Source of the DNA: Orychophragmus violaceus
Taxonomy: Eukaryota > Streptophyta > Magnoliopsida > Brassicales > Brassicaceae
Reading direction: 5' to 3'
Assembly (NCBI GenBank): GCA_030180135.1
Contig: CM058237.1
Span: 44,785,126 to 44,849,125 of the forward strand
DNA: 64,000 bases
This document shows positions 33,101 to 43,300 of this stretch, one piece after another. The position numbers were made by a program, and so were the translations under genes. How positions within the stretch are numbered: the stretch's first letter is position 1; each line of letters starts with the position of its first letter. A model generated the notes under the pieces. That model was not told the DNA's origin and ran no database searches. It saw only the letters and a program-made list of their open reading frames with translations.

Positions 33101-34130
33101 CGTGTATAAGAAAACTAGTGGGAGCAAGATAGTATTTCTTATTCTGTATGTCGATGACATACTGCTTCTCGGAAACGACATTCCAATGCTGAAGTCCGTA
33201 AAGGACTGGCTTGGAAGTTGTTTTTCCATGAAAGACATGGGTGAAGCCGCATACGTTCTTGGAATCAGGATCTACCGGGATAGATCTAGAAGGCTGATAG
33301 GCTTGTGTCAAGATTCATACATTGACAAAGTCCTGCAAAGATTCAGCATGAAGGATTCCAAGAAGGGCTTCACGCCAATGGTACATGGCACAACGCTAAG
33401 CAAGAAGCAGAGCCCTACGACGGCTGCTGAGCTTGAGCGCATGAAGAATATTCCTTATGCATCTGCAATAGGATCTATCATGTATGCCATGATCTGTACT
33501 CGTCCTGATGTTGCTTATGCATTGAGCATGACGAGTAGATACCAGTCAAATCCAGGTGAAAACCATTGGATTGCCGTAAAGAATATCTTGAAGTATCTAA
33601 AACATACTAAGGATAAGTTCTTAGTGTACGGTGGAAGTGATGTGCTTAAAGTCAGTGGATTCACGGACGCAAGTTTCCAGACAGACCAAGATGATTTCCG
33701 GTCACAGTCCGGTTATATCTTTTGTCTGAATGGCGGTGCAATCAGTTGGAGAAGCTCCAAGCAAGACACCGTTGCTGATTCCACTACAGAAGCTGAATAT
33801 ATCGCCGCCTCAGAAGCTGCGAAGGAAGCTGTTTGGATACGAAAGTTCATTATTGAACTAGGTGTGATACCAGATGCGGCTGAGCCTCTGGCACTGTTTT
33901 GTGACAACAATGGTGCTATAGCTCAGGCAAAGGAACCAAGATCACACCAGAAATCCAAGCATGTTCTAAGAAGATTTCACTTGATACGTGACATCATTAA
34001 TAGAAAGGAAGTCAAGATCAGCCGAGTTCAGACAGATGATAACGTCGCTGATCCGTTGACAAAGCCACTCCCAAGGCCTAAGCTCGAGTTTCTGACTGAA
34101 GCTGTAGGCATTAGAGACATTGAAATGTAA
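30153..34130 (+). CDS. Copia 1 Gag-Pol polyprotein (1325 aa, protease Asp lost)
   Basis: The start is the ATG at 30153 (MTTTSTQNTFSIRSVL), because the frame further upstream has only non-homologous leader and copia 2 begins the same way. Order: Gag of the Retrotran_gag_2 type (about 10-240), zinc knuckle CRFCKEPGHWRREC (about 278), protease, GAG-pre-integrase with LWHCRLGH and CEKC (about 450-510). Then integrase core with HTDVCGP, LRSDRGGEY and NGVSERRNR (about 520-650), reverse transcriptase with YVDD (about 850-1090), RNase H with TDASF, TEAEY, FCDNN and DPLTKPLP to the C-terminus. All catalytic residues of integrase, RT and RNase H are visible. The protease motif reads MHTGCG instead of the usual LDTGCG: codon 310 (31080-31082) is CAT, His for Asp. 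That should abolish polyprotein cleavage in cis. Confidence 0.97.
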   Translation: MTTTSTQNTFSIRSVLEKEKLTGTNFLTWSRNLRLVLKQEKKDYVLRDPLPERPANNAARTLHNAWEKHSSDENDVYCLMLATMTGELQMQFESVLSPIEIMASLKSLFQEQARTERFQTVKNLLDCKLAANAAVSPHVLKMMGYLDHLQKLDCPISQELACDIILQSLPASYDQFILNFNMHGLSKTLPELHGMLKTAEPNLRKTAKDPNVLMVQKGKGFKKSSAKDKGKAKAVQVADKDTPKPKPKSKAGPTDICRFCKEPGHWRRECKKFQEGLKELKKKTLETSSTGIFVIEVNTTTSDNTSWVMHTGCGAHICTNMQALSNSRRLKQGQVELRVGNGAKVPALAVGTYLLSLPSGLILELNNCYFVPAISRNIISISLLDLEGYDFSVKNKLCSFNRNNLFYGSAPLTNGLYILDQSAPIYNINTKRFKPNEENRTFLWHCRLGHISEKRIKRLHSNGLLGSFDFESCEKCESCMMGKMTRAPFNKPNERASDLLGLIHTDVCGPMSTNARGNYQYFITFTDDFSRYGYVYLMKHKSESFEKFREFQNEVQNQLGKSIKALRSDRGGEYLSQEFSDHLRECGIVSQLTPPGTPQWNGVSERRNRTLLDMVRSMMSHTDLPISLWGYALLTAVFTLNRAPSKAVAKTPYELWTGVAPVLSYLRIWGCEAYVKRLISDKLTPKSDKCYFIGYPKETKAYYFYLRSENKIFVARDCNFLEREFLSKKDSGSKVLLEEIQDEQDTAQPNEEEQQEDLQEIVEPEPVVPEVRRSGRIRHEPERYQGFLVTDCHDLLIIDGDEPSNFNQAMMGPDSSKWRKATDSEMNSMSVNQVFSLVDLPAGVKAIECKWIFKKKIDVDGNVQIYKARLVAKGFRQVHGVDYDETYSPVAMMKSIRILLATAAFHDYEIWQMDVKTAFLNGILEEDVYMTQPDGYIDPKNAGKVCKLHKSIYGLKQASRSWNLRFDEAIKQFDFIRNEEEQCVYKKTSGSKIVFLILYVDDILLLGNDIPMLKSVKDWLGSCFSMKDMGEAAYVLGIRIYRDRSRRLIGLCQDSYIDKVLQRFSMKDSKKGFTPMVHGTTLSKKQSPTTAAELERMKNIPYASAIGSIMYAMICTRPDVAYALSMTSRYQSNPGENHWIAVKNILKYLKHTKDKFLVYGGSDVLKVSGFTDASFQTDQDDFRSQSGYIFCLNGGAISWRSSKQDTVADSTTEAEYIAASEAAKEAVWIRKFIIELGVIPDAAEPLALFCDNNGAIAQAKEPRSHQKSKHVLRRFHLIRDIINRKEVKISRVQTDDNVADPLTKPLPRPKLEFLTEAVGIRDIEM

Positions 34131-34980
34131 TCTAAATTTGAGTGGGAGTTTGAGGGCTTTTATTTAGTTATTTGATATGTTCTTGTAAAACATTCTTATG
34201 TTTAATGAAATTATTATTTCAAGATTATTTTAACTGTGATGAAATAATCGTTCCAAAGTGATATAAACCATTTTATAGGTCATCGAAGTAAGTGACTTGA
34301 TCTTGAGTCATCAAAGTCATTTAGCTTGATCATGAGACCCTATATTTGATAGATGGATTAAATCATCATGTCCCTAGTCGAAGGTTGTTGAAATTGGAAC
34401 ACCAACAACCGTGAGAGACTGGATTGGTATGTGACTTATGACAAAGTCTCAGTGTGTCATAGATGCGCGGCATCAAAGTCAATACATAGGTGTATGTTGG
34501 GAACATACGACCGGACAAGACCCGATTATGAGAACTCTTCAGGATATTTATATCTGTGTCATAAGAGATTCTCACTACGACTATAGAGTATAGTCCTTAG
34601 ACCTGAGTTCGCATGCATGTGACTGCACATGGACTGATGCACTTTGATCATTGTCTAACGCTATCGTTCTGCGATAGTTATAAGGACCTTGTTTGGGTAC
34701 ATCATGAAATGAGTAGTTTACAGTGATGGAACAAGACGGAATTTGTCCCTCCAATATAAATGGAGTGAATATCTCTAGGCCAATCGGAGATTTGAATACT
34801 GGAAAATGCATGGCCATGCTCAAACGGACTGTCCCGAGTCGTTTGGATTGTCAGTATCAAATCAGAGTCCGATGAACAAGATTAGGCTTTATAAGGATGA
34901 CACTAATCTTGCCTTATGACTAATCGAGATATTGAGACAAAAGGATTATGAATACAGAGATTCCAGTACAAGTGGGAGAT
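34131..34980 (+). other. 3' UTR and polypurine tract of copia 1
   Basis: No gene. It ends in the polypurine tract AAGTGGGAGAT (34970-34980) just before the LTR. The last 385 bases are repeated at 54554-54938. Confidence 0.8.
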
Positions 34981-35656
34981 TGTTGGAATTGTGTCCAGTA
35001 ATCTCAGTACTGTCTCTAGAAAGTAAGAGTATGTCAATGATCAGACATAAGTCATATAATACTGGGGGTCATGATGGCTTGCTAGAGTCCGCTCATGATC
35101 TATAAGTCTTGGACTTATTGCCTTTATTATATGGGTCACACGCCTAAGCTAACAGGAAAATGTGTAGGAACGGTTTAGCAGAAGTACGGTAAAAGTGCTA
35201 GGCATTTACTGTACTTAGAGAGAATAAATGGGTTTAGTCACTGTGTGTCGATCGATGCACAAGGTGTGTCGATCGACACAGTGCGAGAACGCCGTCGAGT
35301 TAATTGGTTTTTGGGCCAAAGGCCCAAACGGAACTGGACAAGTTTTATAAATAAAACTTGAGACGAGTTCAGGCAATTAACCCTAACCCTAGCCCCAGCC
35401 GCGAGCCTCCTCTCTCTCTGCGCCGATTTCCGTGTGGTCTAGCAGCCTCTCTTCCTGCTTGGTGTGCGTGTGTGAACCTCTGGAGGAGTTATCACTCGGT
35501 GGCTCTCTGATCTCTGACCATACCATCCCTTTCTGCTGCATAAACAGGTATAAGGTGAGATCATCAATTGTTTCTATTCAAGAGAACCTAGATCAGCATG
35601 TTTAGGACTGTTGAATCTGAGAATTGAATCTGGATTAACCCCTAAACATTCCTTCA
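34981..35656 (+). repeat. 3' LTR of copia 1
   Basis: 676 bp. Lacks the roughly 240-bp second module of the 5' LTR and 10 bases near 35131. TCGATCGA palindrome pair at 35238-35284. Telobox at about 35379-35392 followed by a CT run. Followed by target duplication CAATC. Confidence 0.95.
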
Positions 35657-36208
35657 CAATCTGTCACCAAAGGGCAACAAAAACATTTCAAAAACTTTCG
35701 ACAAAATCTTCTCGACAAAATTTCGTCAGAACAGCTCAAAAACAAGAACGCCTTTGGCAAGGAGACATTTTCTTGACTATTCTCCGAGAGGAATCCAGCT
35801 TAATATATCGTCTACGAAAACTTACTCTGAATCAATTTAATGGTTTACGACAGACATCTCATGAAGGAGCTGATCAGGATTAGGCATCGGCCAAGCTTTG
35901 CACGAAAAAATTAATTACGGTCGAAAGATCCAAAAGGGTCTCCATATACACGCCAAAGGATGTGAGTCGACTTATTCGAAAAGTCGGAACAAATCCAACT
36001 CAAAAATGCCGTTCCAAATAATCCATCTAGCTCGATATACGAGACGAAGGCCGAAATGCGACGAACGATTCAAATAATCCGTCATCTCGAATGGAAAAGC
36101 AACGAAACAAAAACGGCCGAACCAAGTCTTTCGGACAATTATTTTCGCCTCGAATACTAAAGAACCTCGCCACCATCGTACCCGAGTGTGACGAGCTGGG
36201 GGTCTAAC
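35657..36208 (+). mobile_element. Gypsy element B, right piece with polypurine tract
   Basis: Resumes element B after copia 1. No supported gene; a 90-codon frame at its start overlaps the copia LTR and is not convincing. It ends in GAGCTGGGGGTCTAAC (36193-36208), the likely polypurine tract. Confidence 0.65.
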
Positions 36209-37444
36209 TGTTGGGGTCAAAATCCCCTTCGACGAAAAAATTAGCCGAAAGCATGATCGTAAGATCGGACATGGACGTTCATCATATTTCATATGAACGA
36301 AGCTTCGTATAATCAATGCTTTATACAAAGCGCTTCGTATCGATGACTTCATATGAATAAGTTTAATACGAAAAGCTTCAAACGGATAACATTCCATACG
36401 AACGAAGCTTCGTATAGTCAATGCTTTATACGCAGCGCTTCGTATCGATGACTTCGTATGAATAACGCTTTATATGAAAAGATTCAAAGGGACAACATTT
36501 CATACGAAACGGACGTAACTATTCACCAAAACATCTGAACGGACCGATCGGAAAAATACATCTTTCGATAGAAACTACGGATAGACGAAACATCTGAACA
36601 AGAGACTTCCAAGCTGAATCAGCTCGGATCCGAGCTAAACCAGATCGGTGTTTCTGAGCTGAAACCAGCTCAGATCCGAACGTCTCCTTTCATTTTTCCC
36701 GAGCACGATCCATTCTCTTGGAAGTTCCGAGCTAAATGCATTCCTTGGGAGCTTCCGAGCTGAATTTACTTCTCGGACTTTCCGAATGGATATTCCACTT
36801 AGAACGTATGATCAAACATTTGACAATATCTCCTTCTTCGGATGCACGACTAGCCGCAATCCATCTTCGGAAACATCGACTTATATGTTCTTAGCCGTTA
36901 ATCCAAAATCCTCGGATGAAGTTAGAAGAAATACGAATTTGGGTCCAACGTACAAAACTCGTATTTTTGAGACTTTGGGCCGAATCAAGAAGTCCACGCT
37001 CAAACGGACTCTGACCATTCGTTTTCGGCCCATTCGGCAAAATAGGTTAAGCCGCATAAAGATAATCGTCAAAGTAAGAAGATAAACGCGAATAAATGAA
37101 GATGAAGATATTTCCGAGCAGAAGAGAAAAATCCGATATGAAAATGTAAATATTAACGGAAATGGTAGGAGACGATGACAGGAAGATTTCCGAATATTTT
37201 GCGGATGGAGATCCTCGAAGCGGACTCGCTACAGCTATATAAGGAGATGGCATTCCTACGATTTATATATAGCAAAAACCCCTAGCATCTAGACTTAGGA
37301 GTTTAGTGATTTTCTTAACCGTTTTCATTCTTTGTACTCTCTTTTCCGATCGATCATCAATAAAATATCATCCAGTTTTCTACTTCGGGTGTGTTTATCT
37401 TTGAGATTTTTGTTTCCTAAAAGTTTGCTCTATAAATTTTGACA
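36209..37444 (+). repeat. 3' LTR of gypsy element B
   Basis: 1236 bp, TGTTGGGGTC...TTTGACA. TATA box GCTATATAAGG at 37234-37244. Two units of about 115 bp with ACGAAGCTTCGTAT (36293-36480) and a set of CGGATCCGAGC/CTTCCGAGCTGAA motifs (36615-36790), echoing the internal arrays. No second copy is in the window, so the ends rest on the TG/CA termini and the polypurine tract. Confidence 0.72.
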
Positions 37445-38036
37445 GTGCGAGTTCCGACTCTCATAACGGATCTATTAGATATGACGGATTAATGACGGAT
37501 TAGAGTATAGTTTTAGGGTTTAGGGTTTATGGGTTGAAAACGTCGAGAACGCTTAATTAGACAGATACAAGGTTAAATTGATTAATGTTTAACAGTTTTA
37601 AAAACTTTTCGAACGTCAAACCCCGGATTTCAAATATAGTTGTTCTTCTTACGAAGAACGACTTGTTAATATATAGTACACATTAAGAAAAACCTTTGGA
37701 TGAAAGTATTGAATTTCTAAAATTCCTTCGTATAAGTGTCTTTACGGGAATGATGCAATGTGTTTATTGTAAAAATTGCTTAGAATATGTTTACGGTGGT
37801 TTGCAAATCATTTTTTTCCGAAAAAGAACCCCTAAACCCTGAATCATCGTTAATTTGTCACTTTTCCTTCACTATTTACTGACAGAAAAGTGACGGAACT
37901 ATTAGATATGACCGATTAATGATGTAAAACCGACAGATTAGTGACGGATTATAATCCATAGGTTTTCCGTCATTAAAACCGAAGGATTAAAATTCATCAC
38001 TAATTTCATCACTTTACCCCTTGTTTTTTTGTAGTG
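37445..38036 (+). mobile_element. CACTA transposon, 3' end fragment 2
   Basis: The right end TTTTTTTGTAGTG (38024-38036) is a CACTA terminal repeat read outward. Subterminal motifs such as ATTAGATATGACGGATTAATGACGG occur at both 37469-37503 and 37892-37940, which suggests a short deletion derivative. Its left end is missing at the LTR of element B (37444). Confidence 0.65.
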
Positions 38037-38710
38037 CCCACTCCAAATCTCACTCTAAAATGGAATAAAAGTCAAAATTATCTCCAACTCTACTCCATTT
38101 CTCACTCTAAAATAGAGTAATAAATGGGTTTACTCCAAATATGGAGTAACAAATAGGTTTACTTCATTCTTTTAGTCATCACTCCATTTTTTATTCCAAA
38201 GTGGATTAGGGTTGGAGTAAAACTCAACTTCATTTTGGAATCACTCCATTTTCGAGTCACTCTATTTTGGAGTAAAAAATAGAGTTCTACATTAGAGATA
38301 CCCTTACACAAATATTTGTAATGCATTCCGGATTCTACGAAATCTTTTCTAGAAAATCTAGATTTAATTTAATTCAACTCAAATAATTTGTTATAGAAAA
38401 AAAAAACTAATTTTGAAATTATGCTAGATTAAACTTAATATGAAATATATTCATCAATTTATTTATTTTTCTTTCTTTTAAACCCATTTCTTTATATAAT
38501 CTTTTTGATAGAATAGATCACCAATAATTCCTTTTAATGTTCCTTGTGATTATACATATGTGATTGTGATTGATCTTTCTTAAAGATATTATTTTTCAAA
38601 TAAATAAACAAATATTATCTTTTAACCTTTATATTACCACCATATATATAGCTATTATATAAATAACAATATATATATATAATTCTAATGGATTAATATT
38701 TTTGATAAGA
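38037..38710. other. ACTCCA-repeat stretch and AT-rich sequence
   Basis: 38037-38300 is made of variants of ACTCCATTTTGGAGTAA in both orientations, as in some plant MITEs, but I could not define ends or a target duplication. 38300-38710 is AT-rich with nothing recognisable. Confidence 0.45.
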
Positions 38711-39360
38711 ATTTTAATTGATTGCCCAAAAGGGAAAATTTGTACAACCAAGATCATTTACATTCTGCTTTTATCCCCAAAAAAATTAAAAAAAGGATGA
38801 AAACAGACAGTACACAGGGAGAACATTAAGCACTAGGAATGGGTCAACCAAAAAGAGATCATATGTCTAAAAGCTTTTTTGGCATGTTGACTAAGAATCC
38901 GATCACGAATACATCTATCCATTGCCTTAAAGAGCTGCAAGGGAGACTGAGAAGAGCCATGGTGTATCCGCACATTTCGCTCATGCCAGATATAGTAAAT
39001 AACACAGTGCACAACCATGCAGTGGAGAGTCTTCTGAGGGTTAGTGGAAGCTGAAAGCATCCATGAAATAAGAGAAGGTCAGTTGGTAAAGGGGCGCAGA
39101 GAATGACCCAACCTGTCCATAGCTAGCCTCCAAACCCGAAGAGAATAAGAACAATGCAGAAAGAGATGATCTCGATCTTCATCCAAGAGTCCACATAGAA
39201 CACATTGTGGTAGGATGGATAGACCCCAATGCTGGAGTCTAGACTTGACTGGAAGACGATCTAGATTAGCCATCCAGAAAATGAAAGCATGACGTGGTGC
39301 ATGAAACTTGTACCAAACAGCAGAAAACCATGACTTTGGTAAATATTTATATTTTATAAG
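38710..39360 (-). pseudogene. LINE (L1-type) ORF2 3' fragment
   Basis: On the minus strand from about 39360, the frame reads FHAPRHAFIFWMANLDRLP, then CVLCGLLDEDRDHLFLHC, the Cys/His block of the zf-RVT domain (PF13966) found after reverse transcriptase in plant LINEs. After an in-frame TGA at about 39078 the frame continues (ISWML...CVIYYIWHERN) to 38833. The RT and endonuclease parts are missing, consistent with the usual 5' truncation. A tail follows to about 38710. I could not pin the target duplication. Confidence 0.8.
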
Positions 39361-39527
39361 GTAAAAAAAAGAAGGTTATCAATACATTCAAATTTCAATA
39401 TCTTTAACTAAAACCAGTCTATCATAGTATCATTATTTCTATTATATTTTTTAGTATTAATATGAATTTTAACTTTATAATTGACTCGAAAGACATATAA
39501 ATCACATAAGAATCAAATAATATTCTT

Positions 39528-39768
39528 TTTTGATTAACCTGGGGGTATCATGAACCTATGGAAGGGCTCAGACTAATCTCCAAGGGGAGGTGCAGCCCAT
39601 GGATAGACCCTCTCTCCGGGTATTCGAATGGGCCCCTAAAGCAAGGCCCATATCCATATGGGTGTCCTTAAACAAATGTGACTTAGTTTCGCATGGAAGG
39701 AGGATCGAACCCGGAACGTGTTAGCGTCCAAGGCCCGTCCCCAACCACTTGACCACAAGAGCTTGGAC
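39528..39768 (-). mobile_element. tRNA-derived SINE
   Basis: Flanked by an exact 16-bp duplication ATCAAATAATATTCTT (39512-39527 and 39769-39784). On the minus strand it begins GTCCAAGCTCTTG, has an A box TGGTCAAGTGG and a B box GGGTTCGATCC about 45 bases later, and ends ...CAGGTTAATCAAAAAA. About 241 bp. These are RNA polymerase III promoter elements, and it is not a functional tRNA gene. Confidence 0.9.
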
Positions 39769-39886
39769 ATCAAATAATATTCTTACAATGATGTCGATAG
39801 AAAATTCGGAACTGTAACCCATGCAATTTTTATATCTTTTATAGACTTGCAAATATACTCTATCTTCACTTCTAAAAACTCGATCG

Positions 39887-39888
<2 letters not shown>

Positions 39889-39925
<37 letters not shown>
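39889..39925. repeat. AT microsatellite
   Basis: About 18 uninterrupted AT dinucleotides. Confidence 0.95.
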
Positions 39926-39926
<1 letters not shown>

Positions 39927-39994
39927 CTCACAACCAATAATAGTGCTAAAATATTTCTATCACAACAGGGAAAAAGCAAGTAGTATTCATTATA

Positions 39995-40060
39995 GATATT
40001 AACCAGTTTCCATCTTAACAATAGTGTGATATTAACCAGTTTCCATCTTAACAATAGTGT
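39995..40060 (+). repeat. 33-bp direct tandem duplication
   Basis: GATATTAACCAGTTTCCATC... is repeated twice without differences (39995-40027 and 40028-40060), just left of the MULE. Confidence 0.95.
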
Positions 40061-41417
40061 AGGCAGGAAACAAAAGAAATCAATTATAGTTAAAGAAAAT
40101 AGGGGGACTTGCTAAAAATGCCCTCAAAATTGGTTTTAAATAAAAGTATACCCCTAAAATTGAATCAAATGAAAAAGTTGTTTTTCGGCCTAAGGAAATT
40201 ACGGCGGAACCTTTATGACCAAAGAAAAAAAACAGAAACCGTAATTACCATTATAACCTTTGTCTGCGTCAGACTTCTATAAAAGTTTGATTAGTTAGAC
40301 TCTAATAGAAGTCTAAATGACTTTATCAGACTTCTCCTAGAAATCTTATACATAATAAAATAATAAATTTAAATTTTAAAATTATAAAAAATATTTTGTC
40401 AAAATATTTATATATAAAATTTAAATATAAAAAATTTAATAGTATATAAATTAAAATTTGGTAAAATCGAGTCAAACAAAACAATATATAAGGTAGAGTA
40501 AGTTCTAAACCTCAAAACATACTTTGTAATGGAACATTTATATATAACTTACATATAACTTTAGGGTTAGATTCATGGTTTACCAAATTTACATTTGAAA
40601 TATTAAATTTGTATATATGTGTTATAATATGCATTTATTTAGCAAATTTGATGTTTTCTAGTTGTTTTGTTTAAATATTTTCACTTATAAGTGATAAATA
40701 TTAAGTTTAGGGTTTCTCAAACTTCACGACGAAGTCTGAATTTTGTGGTTTTTCAGACTTTTCTTAGAAGTCTGAGACGTATTTAAGTTGAAATTTTAAA
40801 TTTTAAAATTATAAAAAATAATTTGATATAAATTTTGATACATAAATTAAGCATAAGCATTTTTTATGTATATAAATTAAAATAACATAAACTTTGATCA
40901 AATTTAAACATTGAAGATATATTTGGTTCAAAACACCATGTAGTTGGATCTATGTTTCACATATGAAGTTGAATATCATGTTTTATTTGTAGTATTAGAT
41001 TGAGAGTTTGTGAATTTTCATTTATATTGTTAACATTTAAATATAGTAGTTAGTTTTTGACTATTTTAAATGAGTTTGATGTTTATTATAAGTTTTCTAT
41101 ATAATATGATTGTATTTAAATAGTAATTATTAGATTTAGAGTTTCTCACACTTTCAGGTAAATCTGGTTCAAGTATTTAAACTTGTCATGAAGTCTTATT
41201 TCAGACTGCATGTGAAGTCTGAAATTTAAATGTTTTTGAAAATTTTCACACGAAAACTTTTCAAAAAGGCGAAAAAATTTTGCTTGAAAATTTTAGAATT
41301 CCCGCTCAATTCAGAAGTTCCTTCTCAGACTGCATATGAAGTCTGATACCGGATATTTTACAATTTTTAATTATTAAAAATTTGGTGGCAAAATTTTCCT
41401 CCAATTTCTCTTCTCTT

Positions 41418-41850
41418 ATTTAAACCTAATCTTTTACACACATATAACAGCTAGGAAAAAAAATCTTCACATTCTTCCTTCTTTTACAACCTCTCTTTCT
41501 CTCTCTTTTGTAAAACCTCTCTCAAATTTCTCATCCAAAAAGGTTCTCAAGCTTATTCTCTCATCTGAGTTCTTATGTATGTGATTCATAGTTGATTCTC
41601 TTTGAGCTGCGAAATAGGTGAGTGGATTTGTTCTGATTTAGTGTTTTCAAAGGTTTTTTAACTGAACTAATTGAGACTTTTGACATATACTTTTAGTTAT
41701 ACAATTTGATTTGCTCAAACAATCCTTTATTATCCATTTCTTGGAGACTTGTTCGCTAACTAATGCAAGAGCTCTGTGTTTTTGTTTTTTCAGGTGCTTG
41801 GTTTAAGGTTGATCCAGATGACTCTCCAAAGAGGCAGGAGTTTGGACTTA
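41418..41850 (+). other. Promoter-like and spliced-leader-like stretch in the MULE
   Basis: CTTATTTAAACC (about 41417-41428) could be a TATA box. A CT-rich leader follows, then a possible intron 41618-41793 (AATAG-GTGAGT ... TTTTTTCAG). Only a very short ATG frame follows. Probably the decayed 5' end of an element gene. Confidence 0.35.
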
Positions 41851-42269
41851 TTATGTGCTAATGGCTCATAAAATTTCACTGTAGTAAGAGGGACACGAAG
41901 TCTGAGAATCTAATACCAGACTACAATCGAAGTCTGAGAGTTTCTCAGACTTCCAGTTAAATCTGGTTCGAGTATTTAGACTTCTCGAAGTCTTATTTTA
42001 GACTGCGTATGAAGTCTGAAATTTAAAAGTTTCTGAAAATTTTCACACTAAATTTTTTTTAAAAGGCGGGAAATTTTCCGCTCGATTCAGAAATTACATC
42101 CCAGACTGCGTATGAAGTATGATACCATGCAACAACCAAACAAAAAAAACTCTCTCTTTGTGAACAAAACCCTTACATATGTTAATTTGGTTTCTTACAA
42201 GTTTCTCTTAATTAACAGAACTTTTGATTGATAAATCTTTATGCAAACTAATACATAGGTTGATTTAGT

Positions 42270-42464
42270 GTAGATGTTGAAGGTGCTTTAGACAAAGCAA
42301 GAAAACATAAAATGGTGGAGAAGAAGAGAAAGGTAATTTTCAAGGAGGTTCACCATATATCAAGGAATATCTATGGTGGGACTGACATTGTAGACATGGT
42401 AGATAAAACTGAGGAACATGATGTGTATGGCGATGCAAGGAAGACAAAGCAATCAAAATTCTAA
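42270..42464 (+). CDS. Unidentified short coding exon in the MULE
   Basis: An open stretch of about 64 codons ends in TAA at 42462-42464. It is highly charged (RKHKMVEKKRKVIFKEVHHI, then DIVDMVDKTEEHD). It begins near a possible acceptor (ACATAG at about 42258). I do not recognise it. It lies downstream of the leader-like stretch at 41418-41850 on the same strand, so it may be a later exon of an element accessory gene. It could also be chance. Confidence 0.3.
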   Translation, partial: VDVEGALDKARKHKMVEKKRKVIFKEVHHISRNIYGGTDIVDMVDKTEEHDVYGDARKTKQSKF

Positions 42465-42899
42465 TATCAGACTACAATCGAAGTGTGAGAGTGAAAATTC
42501 AACATGAAGTCTTATATTAGACTACTTTTGAAGTCTAAAGTCTGATACTAAATTAGGTGTTTTCTCATTTTTATAGATTTTTACTGGTTATTAGTCTTCT
42601 TATTGAACACATTGTATTGTATTAGATTATTAGATGATCAAATCAAAGAAAGGAAGTTCTCCTTGTGTACTATGCTTGTAAAAAAATACAAAGTTGTATA
42701 AATTTACTTTTGTCTACTCAAATCAACAAGGAATTTTGTTCATTGAAAGTATACAATATCAGAAAATGGGTCACCTTAACCTTGGAAGAAAGCATTACTC
42801 CTTAGATTACATACACTAACATATGACAAACTAAAATAACCTTAAGTGGTGGTGAATTGGTCGTCAGACCTCTACTGCTATCTGATTCTTATGAGCTAA

Positions 42900-43300
42900 A
42901 AGTTTATAAAATTAACAAGTCTAAATGTCAAGTTCGTTCTCTCATCATCACATTAGCAATCTTATTGGAAAAATCAGCTTGTAAACGCTCTGCATGTGGT
43001 TGTGTAGCTCATCTTAATCCCAATATGCTTCTTCATTGATATTTTGATATGCTTTGGTGTAATCAGTTCAATTATATCAAAGCATTCCGTAAACAACCAA
43101 CATATATAATGTGGAGTATGACATTTATGCATAGACATCCGTTCCACCAGCTTGGTTTTCTTGTCCAGCATATAATCATCTTGTACTATCTCAACAATTT
43201 CTTGATGTGTAAAACCATCACGCAAAGTGATAAACCGCCCTCCTTTGAGCTTACCAACCACAAAATGTCAAATCTAGTCTCTCACAACCCATTGACCAAA
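42900..43300 (-). pseudogene. MULE transposase remnant
   Basis: A minus-strand frame from about 43261 reads GKLKGGRFITLRDGFTHQEI then VQDDYMLDKKTKLVE, like the N-terminal MuDR-type domain of plant MULE transposases. It passes almost directly to ITPKHIKISMKKHIGIKMSY, like the DNA-binding segment that normally lies over a hundred residues later. A large internal deletion is implied, and the frame breaks near 42974. No catalytic DDE domain is visible. The match is by pattern only. Confidence 0.5.

Larger units (their letters stand above)
27661..35656 (+). mobile_element. Copia 1: full-length Ty1/copia element
   Basis: LTRs at 27661-28587 and 34981-35656 (TGTTGGAATT...CCTTCA), flanked by the 5-bp duplication CAATC (27656-27660 and 35657-35661). 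The primer-binding site matches initiator tRNA-Met. A 1.56-kb leader is followed by one open gag-pol of 1325 codons, an 850-bp 3' UTR and a polypurine tract. It inserted into the 3' region of Tat-like element B in the same orientation. The two LTRs differ in structure (927 and 676 bp). The ORF is uninterrupted, so insertion is fairly recent, but the protease active-site Asp is replaced. Confidence 0.97.

Noticed and set aside
32850..33311. 153-codon minus-strand frame opposite the copia 1 reverse transcriptase
   Set aside because: A shadow of the sense pol frame; no independent features.
37508..37530. TTTAGGG repeats suggesting a telomere-derived site
   Set aside because: Only about two to three imperfect units inside a CACTA fragment; too short for interstitial telomere DNA.
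39700..39768. tRNA-like sequence on the minus strand
   Set aside because: No complete cloverleaf; A and B boxes belong to a SINE with a target duplication and A tail.
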